Part shown: positions 1-5,596 of the stretch, piece by piece
How positions within the stretch are numbered: the stretch's first letter is position 1
How the letters are laid out: every line of letters starts with the position of its first letter
Source of the DNA: an uncultured Bacteroidales bacterium
GTDB taxonomy: Bacteria; Bacteroidota; Bacteroidia; Bacteroidales; UBA932
Length of the DNA: 14,678 nucleotides
Assembly: GCA_937906795.1 (NCBI GenBank)
Contig: CALCUQ010000064.1
Location: 1 to 14,678, forward strand
Direction: 5' to 3'
The notes under the pieces: model-generated
Database searches by the model: none
What the model was told of the DNA's origin: nothing
What the model saw: only the letters and a program-made list of their open reading frames with translations
Translations under genes and position numbers: made by a program

Positions 1-114
1 ATTATCCACTCTTGCTATGTTGAATAAACCGAAAGTGTATCAAGTAGCTATTCAAAAACCTTTTGAAAAGCAAAAAGAAATATTAGCAAAATCAGGTATT
101 AAATATAATAGAGG

Positions 115-138
115 TTTGTTGAGTTTTATCTCAACGAA
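115..138. other. 9-bp hairpin upstream of the DUF4251 gene
   Basis: The arms at 115-123 and 130-138 pair over nine positions (one G-U) around a six-base loop, TTTTAT. The core is GTTGAG / CTCAAC. No T-run follows on the plus strand, so it is not a standard intrinsic terminator. It sits just upstream of the DUF4251 reading frame, so it could be a leader structure or the remains of an upstream gene's end. Function is not shown. Confidence 0.3.
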
Positions 139-152
139 TTATAGAGATTTGT

Positions 153-668
153 TTGCTATATTGTCTTATTCAGAAATCAAAGAAAAAACAGAACAAAAAC
201 AAAAAAGAAACAACCAAACTTACAAGAGCACAAAAGAAAGCAGAAAAAGAAAGATTGCTTAAAGGGGCAGTAATGGAATGTATAAATAAAGATAGTATTA
301 TTCTTATTGTTAACACAATAAACCCACTTGGAAGCACTTCTGCAAGAAGTACAGAGGGTTATTCGATAAGATTGATAAACAAGAAAATTTCTTGTAAAGT
401 CCCTTACCTTGGCCAATCTACTTCACCTATGTTTGGTGCCCAGGATGTTTCCATTAGAGCTACAGACCAACCTGTAACCAATATACAGAAAGAGTATTCA
501 AAACAGGATGAGTGTACTTATTATCTGTTTTACTTCAATAATGAAAACGGTAACGAAAAATGCGAATGCATATTTCAGATTTACAACAATGGTGTTTCAA
601 ATATAAAAATCTCTCCTTCTGGAAGAACACCGGTAGGTTTCAAAGGAGAGCTAAAGATTGAATATTAA
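153..668 (+). CDS. DUF4251 domain-containing protein, 5' end uncertain
   Basis: This is a DUF4251-family protein of unknown function, a family known from Bacteroidetes and usually exported. The basic stretch TRAQKKAEKER (about residues 25-35) followed by a beta-rich domain with PYLGQS, a tyrosine/phenylalanine-rich YYLFYFNN strand and the ending SPSGRTPVGFKGEL matches the usual pattern. Family members normally begin with a signal peptide just before the basic stretch. Here the only start is a TTG at 153, and the preceding residues (LYCLIQKSKKKQ) are a poor export signal. An overlapping frame, open from the window edge to 262, covers the same DNA, so a frameshift or a chimeric 5' end is possible. 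The first in-frame ATG, at 273, would cut into the domain. The stop lies 10 nt before the hexosaminidase ATG, suggesting co-transcription. The family call is fairly safe; the start is not. Confidence 0.6.
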   Translation: MLYCLIQKSKKKQNKNKKETTKLTRAQKKAEKERLLKGAVMECINKDSIILIVNTINPLGSTSARSTEGYSIRLINKKISCKVPYLGQSTSPMFGAQDVSIRATDQPVTNIQKEYSKQDECTYYLFYFNNENGNEKCECIFQIYNNGVSNIKISPSGRTPVGFKGELKIEY

Positions 669-678
669 AATTAAGTTT

Positions 679-2883
679 ATGATAACAAGAATTGCTTTTT
701 TACTTATTCTGACCTGCTGTACTTTTATGGCCAATGCACAGAATTCAGATCTTAACATTATTCCAAAACCTCAAGAGGTAAAAATAAACAATGGCCACTT
801 TTTATTGGACAATAATGTCTCAATTAAGGGTAATGAACCTTTTGCTGTAAAATATCTTAAAGACAAAATAGAAACCTCAACTTCTTTTGTTTTATCACAG
901 GCAAATACCCAAACACAAAAGGTTATTGGAATATTGGTAGATCCTAATATGGATATTAAGAAAGAGGGGTATAATCTTATTGTCAATCAAAATGAGATAA
1001 CCATTAAAGCAAAAGATAAAGCTGGTGCTTTCTATGGTGTACAAACTCTTTTACAATTGCTTCCGGCAACAATCTACGGTAAAGCAACAGGATGGGAAGA
1101 TTACAAAATTCCATGTGTTGAAATAAAAGATTATCCAAGATTTGGCTATAGAGGAGTAATGCTTGATGTTTCAAGAACATTCTCGCCGCTTCCTGTAATC
1201 TACAATCTTTTAGACTGGTTGTCATACCATAAAATAAACACCTTCCACTGGCATTTGTCAGATGACAACGGCTGGAGACTGGAGATTAAGAAATATCCGT
1301 ATTTAACAGAAAAAGGTGCTTGGAGAGGACCTGGTGAGGTACTTCCTCCAACCTATGGTTCCGGTCACAAAAGATATGGTGGTTTCTATACTCAGGCTCA
1401 GGTTAAAGAGGTTATAAAATACGCAGCTGAGAGAAATATAGAGATTATTCCAGAGATAGATATGCCGGGACACAGCAAATCTGTTATTGGTGCATATCCA
1501 CATGTTGGGTGCGATAATAAAACAGAGTTTGTAAGTGTAAATGGAGAAGTTAAGAATGTATGGTGCGTAGGAAATGAAGACAATTACAAAATGCTTGATG
1601 GCATTATTAAGGAGATTGCTGCCCTGTTCCCTTCTAAATATATTCATATTGGTGGAGATGAGGTTAATATGAATAACTGGAAAGAGTGCTCCAAATGTAA
1701 GGCACTAATGGAAGAGAAACAGATGAAACACCCTTCTGAACTTCAGAATTATTTTGTAAGAAAACTGGAACAAATTGTTAACAAATATGGCAAAATAATG
1801 GCTGGTTGGGATGAGATTTTAGATGGTGGTGAATTAATGGAGCAAACCAGAGTTTACGCATGGAGAACAGTAAAAAGAGGTATAGAATCTGTTAAGAAAG
1901 GACAACCAACCGTTATGCAAGTTGGAGAATATTGCTACTATGATATGAAACAGTCTCCTTTGGAAAGAGGACATAATTGGGCTGGTATAGTTACATTGGA
2001 AAAAGCATACTCTCTTGACCCTACAGGCAGTTTCAATCTTACTCCAGAACAGGAAAAACTTGTTTTGGGACCTCAAGCAGGATTATGGACAGAGCTTCTT
2101 AACAGACCTGCCAGATTCCTTGAATACCAATATTTCCCAAGGGTAGCGGCTTTATCAGAAGTTGGTTGGTCAAATAAAGAACATAAAAATTTTGAGGATT
2201 TTAAAAACAGACTTGAAAGCAAACATTATGACAGATTGTTCAATATGGGTATAGCATTTAGAGTACCTTATCCTAAAGTTGTTTATGAAAACAATACTCT
2301 AAAGGTTAATTTACCATACAAATATGCTGTAGTAAGATATACAACAGATGGAAGCGAACCTACTTGCACATCCAATATTTATACAGGAGATATTGTAACT
2401 TTTGAACCTCTTAAATTCAAATTTGCCACTTTCTATAAAGATATATTGAAAAGTATAACAGTTGGTGCATCCAATATTGAACCTGATTATCTTAAACCAG
2501 AGGTTGAAGTAACCTCTTCATTTGATCCTAAGGATTATAGTAAAGGTTATAATATGGAGCATATTACAAATTATAACTTTAAGAAATGCCTTAGAGTTTC
2601 CAGAGCTGCCGTTAAAGGTGACTGGGTTTTGTATAACTTTAAAGAGGCTGTTGAATGTAAATCAATTAAAGTTGAAACAGGTATGCCTAATATAACTTTC
2701 TACAGTGTTACAGATGGATATGTAGAATATTCATATAATGGCAAAGACTTTATAAAGGGAGAAGAGTTTGTAAATGGAATAGCAAACATCAAACCTGAAA
2801 AACCTGTCAAAGCTGTTAGAATTATTGTTACAAATACTTCAGATGCACTGGCAATATGTTTCCAGGCTTTAAAAATAGAATAA
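679..2883 (+). CDS. Secreted GH20 beta-N-acetylhexosaminidase
   Basis: This enzyme is predicted to remove terminal GlcNAc or GalNAc from glycans in the periplasm or at the cell surface. I chose ATG 679 (734 aa) because it gives a clean signal peptide, ITRIAFLLILTCCTFMANAQ. The order is: GH20b N-terminal domain (about 25-145), a TIM barrel (about 150-490) with the HWHLSDDNGWR strand, the EIDMPGHS loop and the catalytic pair Asp327-Glu328 in HIGGDE, and late barrel motifs with AWRTVKRG and GLWTEL. Next comes a chitobiase C-terminal-like module with YTTDGSEPT near residue 554, then a discoidin/F5-8C-like tail (about 620-734). In GH20 the Asp orients the substrate acetamido group and the Glu is the acid/base; both are present. 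Multi-domain GH20 enzymes of this layout are common in mucin- and host-glycan-using Bacteroidales. No SusC/SusD pair is visible here, and the exact substrate cannot be read from sequence. Confidence 0.93.
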   Translation: MITRIAFLLILTCCTFMANAQNSDLNIIPKPQEVKINNGHFLLDNNVSIKGNEPFAVKYLKDKIETSTSFVLSQANTQTQKVIGILVDPNMDIKKEGYNLIVNQNEITIKAKDKAGAFYGVQTLLQLLPATIYGKATGWEDYKIPCVEIKDYPRFGYRGVMLDVSRTFSPLPVIYNLLDWLSYHKINTFHWHLSDDNGWRLEIKKYPYLTEKGAWRGPGEVLPPTYGSGHKRYGGFYTQAQVKEVIKYAAERNIEIIPEIDMPGHSKSVIGAYPHVGCDNKTEFVSVNGEVKNVWCVGNEDNYKMLDGIIKEIAALFPSKYIHIGGDEVNMNNWKECSKCKALMEEKQMKHPSELQNYFVRKLEQIVNKYGKIMAGWDEILDGGELMEQTRVYAWRTVKRGIESVKKGQPTVMQVGEYCYYDMKQSPLERGHNWAGIVTLEKAYSLDPTGSFNLTPEQEKLVLGPQAGLWTELLNRPARFLEYQYFPRVAALSEVGWSNKEHKNFEDFKNRLESKHYDRLFNMGIAFRVPYPKVVYENNTLKVNLPYKYAVVRYTTDGSEPTCTSNIYTGDIVTFEPLKFKFATFYKDILKSITVGASNIEPDYLKPEVEVTSSFDPKDYSKGYNMEHITNYNFKKCLRVSRAAVKGDWVLYNFKEAVECKSIKVETGMPNITFYSVTDGYVEYSYNGKDFIKGEEFVNGIANIKPEKPVKAVRIIVTNTSDALAICFQALKIE

Positions 2884-2903
2884 AGACTTAAAGAAAATAG
2901 AAT

Positions 2904-2941
2904 AAAAAAAGATGGATCATAATTGAATCCATCTTTTTTTT
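2904..2941. terminator. Bidirectional intrinsic terminator between converging genes
   Basis: A perfect GATGGAT / ATCCATC stem (2911-2917 with 2927-2933) is flanked by an A-run on the left (2904-2910) and a T-run on the right (2934-2941). The flanks extend the pairing to 14 bp, with a nine-base loop. Read on either strand it gives a hairpin followed by U residues. It lies 20 nt after the GH20 stop and 13 nt beyond the stop of the minus-strand hydrolase, so it can end both transcripts. Confidence 0.85.
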
Positions 2942-2954
2942 ATGCTATAAAGCC

Positions 2955-4133
2955 TTATTTTATCTTTTCCAAAATAAAGTCATAAACTGGCTTGAAGTCC
3001 TGATAATTACCTTCTCCTTTGTTTATCTTTTCTACAATTGGCTCTGACATTTCAAACACCTTGTTTTCTATTGCAAGTGCCTGATTCATATACTCAATTA
3101 TAAGGTTGACATTCATATATTTGTTTCCATTACCTCTTGTAATAGGGAATATTTTATGTTTTCTCTCAAGGTTCCAGTCACACATATACGCATTTTGAGA
3201 ATCTTTTGCTGTAACCATATAAGCTGGTTGGTTCTCTTTATTTACAACCATCAATGGAACTGTAATTCCTACTGTAGGGTATCCTAAATTGGTCCACATA
3301 ATTGTATTAAGCGGATTTTCTCCTTTTTTTACACCACTTACTACAATTGAACATGTAGAAGATTTTCTTGGAATAAAATCCTGATCAATGAACCAACCGC
3401 CACATTTTTCAATAAGCTCTTTATCTTTAATTATATCTACTCCTAAAATTGAATGATAGTAGCTTCTCGACAAATTTTGCATTATCCATTTTGGAGTAAA
3501 TTCTCCATTTCTTGACAAATGTTGTTTTACAATCTTGTCTGCATTGGTATATCTTACATAACCCATTCCATCATTCAATTTACCTGTATTTGAATGGTTG
3601 GTATATACAATATAACCTTGAGGAGCAATTTTTGGATCGTTTACATCAATTTTGGTCCATGAATCATTGTTAACCTCATAATAGGCAGCACCACCTTCTG
3701 CATCAATAACTCCAAAGTTTGCCTCAACTCCCATAGGTCTCTTGTAGTTGTCAAGCATTTTTTCAAAATCTTTTAAAGTTCTGCAGGTTCCTAATGCTTT
3801 ATACATCACTACACCCTCTTTATCCATTTGGTTACTTGGAACATTATCATATTTAAGATTATATGAGGCTGTATTCATAATAGAAAAACCAACTTCATTT
3901 GTTCCGGTCCATGCCTCAGGTAAATTGTCGGGAGAATTCAAAAGTGCAAGGAAAGAGTATTTTTCTCCTTTTATATACTCTATCTTATTGTTCTCTTGTC
4001 CGGTATCTCTGTGTTTCCACATTAATGGACGTCCGTCTGCAGTAATTTTTCCTGTAAAAATTGCTGAGGTACAAGCAAAAATATCGGCTGTAAAAATTGC
4101 CAATACCAATAATAGTGTTAATTTTAGTTTCAT
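2955..4133 (-). CDS. Secreted Ntn-type linear amide C-N hydrolase (C45 / choloylglycine-hydrolase-like)
   Basis: This is a 392-aa N-terminal nucleophile hydrolase of the group annotated as C45 peptidase, carcinine hydrolase / isopenicillin-N acyltransferase or choloylglycine-hydrolase-like. A signal peptide (1-20) ends in Ala20, and the next residue is Cys21, in FACTSAIF. Signal peptidase cleavage there would directly expose the catalytic Cys with its free amino group. Other family signatures are WKHRDTG (Arg42, Asp43), GTNEVGFSIMN (residues 77-87), GVEANFGV (about 135-142) and YTNHSNTG (Asn179). These correspond to the Arg, Asp and Asn positions that line the active site in bile salt hydrolase and penicillin V acylase relatives. 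The substrate is unknown: bile-acid conjugates, N-acyl amino acids or beta-lactams all fit the fold. It lies 18 nt after ruvB on the same strand and is probably co-transcribed. IFAC is a weak lipobox, so lipidation of Cys21 is an alternative that would block catalysis. Confidence 0.85.
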   Translation of the reverse strand: MKLKLTLLLVLAIFTADIFACTSAIFTGKITADGRPLMWKHRDTGQENNKIEYIKGEKYSFLALLNSPDNLPEAWTGTNEVGFSIMNTASYNLKYDNVPSNQMDKEGVVMYKALGTCRTLKDFEKMLDNYKRPMGVEANFGVIDAEGGAAYYEVNNDSWTKIDVNDPKIAPQGYIVYTNHSNTGKLNDGMGYVRYTNADKIVKQHLSRNGEFTPKWIMQNLSRSYYHSILGVDIIKDKELIEKCGGWFIDQDFIPRKSSTCSIVVSGVKKGENPLNTIMWTNLGYPTVGITVPLMVVNKENQPAYMVTAKDSQNAYMCDWNLERKHKIFPITRGNGNKYMNVNLIIEYMNQALAIENKVFEMSEPIVEKINKGEGNYQDFKPVYDFILEKIK

Positions 4134-4151
4134 ATCTGTATTTTTTAGTTT

Positions 4152-5180
4152 CTAAAACAATGTATCGTTGGGAATATATTTATTGAGTCCCAGATGTTTG
4201 TATGCAAGTTCTGTTACTTCTCTTCCTCTTGGAGTTCTGTTTATAAAACCCTCTTTTATTAAAAATGGCTCATACACCTCTTCCAATGTTCCTGAGTCCT
4301 CTCCAACTGCTGTTGCTATAGTATTAAGACCTACAGGTCCTCCTTTAAATTTATGGATAATTGTTGTAAGAATTTTATTGTCCATAAGATCCAATCCTCT
4401 TTTATCTATATTCAAAGCATCAAGAGCATATTTTGTTATAGACAAATCTATTCTTCCATTTCCTTCTACTTGTGCAAAATCCCTGACTCTTCTAAGTAAT
4501 GAGTTTGCTATACGAGGTGTTCCCCTGCTTCTGCAAGCTATTTCCAATGCTGCCTGAGGATCTATATCTATATTTAGAATACGGGAGCTTCTCTGAATGA
4601 TTTTCTGCAGCACAGATGAGTCATAATACTCCAAATGACATTGAATGCCAAATCTGGCCCTTAAAGGGGCTGTTAAAAGACCACTTCTGGTTGTTGCTCC
4701 AACCAATGTAAAAGGGTTAAGAGATATTTGAACAGATCTGGCACCTGGCCCTTTGTCTATCATTATATCTATTCTGTAATCTTCCATTGCAGAATAAAGG
4801 TATTCCTCCACTATTGGAGAGAGTCTGTGAATTCCATCTATAAACAATACATCCCCCTCATCCAAGCTTGTAAGAAGACCAGCCAGATCACCTGGTTTGT
4901 CCAAAATGGGACCAGAGGTAATTTTCATACTTACCCCAAGCTCATTTGCAATGATATTTGCAAGGGTTGTTTTTCCTAACCCTGGAGGACCATGGAACAA
5001 AACATGATCCAAAGACTCCCCTCTTTGCTTGGCAGCCTTTACAAAAACTTTCAAATTCTTAAGTATCTTTTCCTGACCGGAAAAATCTTCAAACTCCTTA
5101 GGTCTTATAACACCTTCCAATTCCGCATCAGAAAAATGTACCTCTTTACGAGGATCAAAATTTCCTTCAAATTGTTTCAT
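4152..5180 (-). CDS. ruvB: Holliday junction branch migration ATPase RuvB (Walker B Glu replaced by Gly)
   Basis: RuvB is the hexameric AAA+ motor that, with RuvA, drives branch migration of Holliday junctions in recombination and fork repair. The 342-aa product is full length for the family. Walker A is GPPGLGKT (64-71), followed by ITSGPILDKPGDLAGLLTSL, sensor 1 GATTRSG (161-167), the arginine-finger region LRARFG (173-178), sensor 2 GTPRIANSLLRR (220-231) and the winged-helix C-terminus with FKGGPVGLNTIA and RTPRGRE. The Walker B motif reads LFIDGIHRL where the family has LFIDEIHRL: Asp115 is kept but the catalytic Glu is Gly116, codon GGA at 4835-4833. One A-to-G change from GAA explains it. 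Such a protein should bind ATP but hydrolyse it poorly. Everything else is intact, so this is either a recent mutation or a sequence error. It heads a minus-strand pair with the Ntn hydrolase and diverges from mfd. Confidence 0.95.
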   Translation of the reverse strand: MKQFEGNFDPRKEVHFSDAELEGVIRPKEFEDFSGQEKILKNLKVFVKAAKQRGESLDHVLFHGPPGLGKTTLANIIANELGVSMKITSGPILDKPGDLAGLLTSLDEGDVLFIDGIHRLSPIVEEYLYSAMEDYRIDIMIDKGPGARSVQISLNPFTLVGATTRSGLLTAPLRARFGIQCHLEYYDSSVLQKIIQRSSRILNIDIDPQAALEIACRSRGTPRIANSLLRRVRDFAQVEGNGRIDLSITKYALDALNIDKRGLDLMDNKILTTIIHKFKGGPVGLNTIATAVGEDSGTLEEVYEPFLIKEGFINRTPRGREVTELAYKHLGLNKYIPNDTLF

Positions 5181-5184
5181 AATA

Positions 5185-5192
5185 CAAATATA
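5185..5192 (-). promoter_or_regulatory. Candidate -7 box of the ruvB promoter
   Basis: On the minus strand the bases just before the ruvB ATG read TATATTTG, an exact match to the Bacteroidetes -7 consensus TAnnTTTG. It ends 4 nt before the start codon, which would give a leaderless or very short leader transcript. I see no good -33 TTTG at the expected 19-21 nt upstream, so support is partial. Confidence 0.45.
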
Positions 5193-5262
5193 ACTTAAAT
5201 TTATTTTAAATCTATTTGATTATTCTATATAGTTGTCAATATGTTGATAACCTTATTCTATT

Positions 5263-5274
5263 AACACATGTGTT
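5263..5274. promoter_or_regulatory. 12-bp perfect palindrome, possible operator
   Basis: AACACATGTGTT is a perfect 12-bp palindrome in the ruvB-mfd intergenic region, about 85 nt upstream of ruvB and 320 nt upstream of mfd. The length and symmetry suit a dimeric regulator, but there is no second copy nearby and no regulator gene in the window. In such AT-rich DNA a chance palindrome is plausible. Confidence 0.25.
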
Positions 5275-5556
5275 TATATTTTTACTTGTTATTAACAATT
5301 AATAGGTTTTATATAATATTAAAAATCAAACTTTTATGTAAAATAATAAACATATGTTAATAACTTTAACAATCTTATTAACAGTTGAATATTGTTAAAA
5401 ACTATGCTAAAAACTACAAAAAAAGTATTGAACAATTTATTTGGAGCTTACAGATGATTCATTGTATATACAAAATAATTCAAGTGCAATTTTTATATTT
5501 TTAAAAGTTATTGACATAGTTATTAGTATATAATCAACACTTTTCAACATATTTTC

Positions 5557-5587
5557 TTGCCCTTTGTTAAAAACTTATTTTACTTTG
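5557..5587 (+). promoter_or_regulatory. Candidate mfd promoter (-33 TTG, -7 TACTTTG)
   Basis: TTG at 5557-5559, a 21-nt spacer and TACTTTG at 5581-5587 approximate the Bacteroidetes sigma-ABfr promoter TTTG-N19-21-TAnnTTTG, with the -7 box one base short. Transcription would start only a few bases before ATG 5597, which argues against the TTG at 5564 as the mfd start because it lies upstream of the -7 box. Confidence 0.45.
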
Positions 5588-5596
5588 CATACACTT

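Larger units (their letters stand above)
5181..5596. other. AT-rich divergent intergenic region with repeated TTATTAACA 9-mers
   Basis: This gap of about 416 nt between ruvB and mfd has no plausible gene. It is much more AT-rich than the flanking genes. The 9-mer TTATTAACA occurs at 5289-5297 and 5375-5383 (plus) and 5355-5363 (minus). Close relatives are TTATCAACA at 5242-5250 (minus), CTATTAACA at 5258-5266 and TAATCAACA at 5531-5539. These resemble weak DnaA boxes (consensus TTATCCACA) in an AT-rich setting. The 12-mer TTGTTAAAAACT also occurs twice, near 5392 and 5564. Promoter-like elements for both flanking genes lie at its ends. Origin, regulatory or simply AT-biased spacer are all possible. 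Confidence 0.5.

Noticed and set aside
2..262. Open frame from the window edge ending inside the DUF4251 gene
   Set aside because: The last third is an out-of-frame reading of DUF4251 codons, and I recognise no family in the rest. Kept only as a question about the 5' end.
658..678. TTG start for the GH20 enzyme
   Set aside because: It overlaps the DUF4251 stop and adds seven residues in front of a good signal peptide; ATG 679 is better.
5511..5534. TTGACA and TATAAT near mfd, like a sigma-70 promoter
   Set aside because: The spacer is only 12 nt and Bacteroidetes use a different consensus.
5564..5596. TTG start for mfd
   Set aside because: It lies upstream of the likely -7 box at 5581-5587; ATG 5597 fits both promoter and family.
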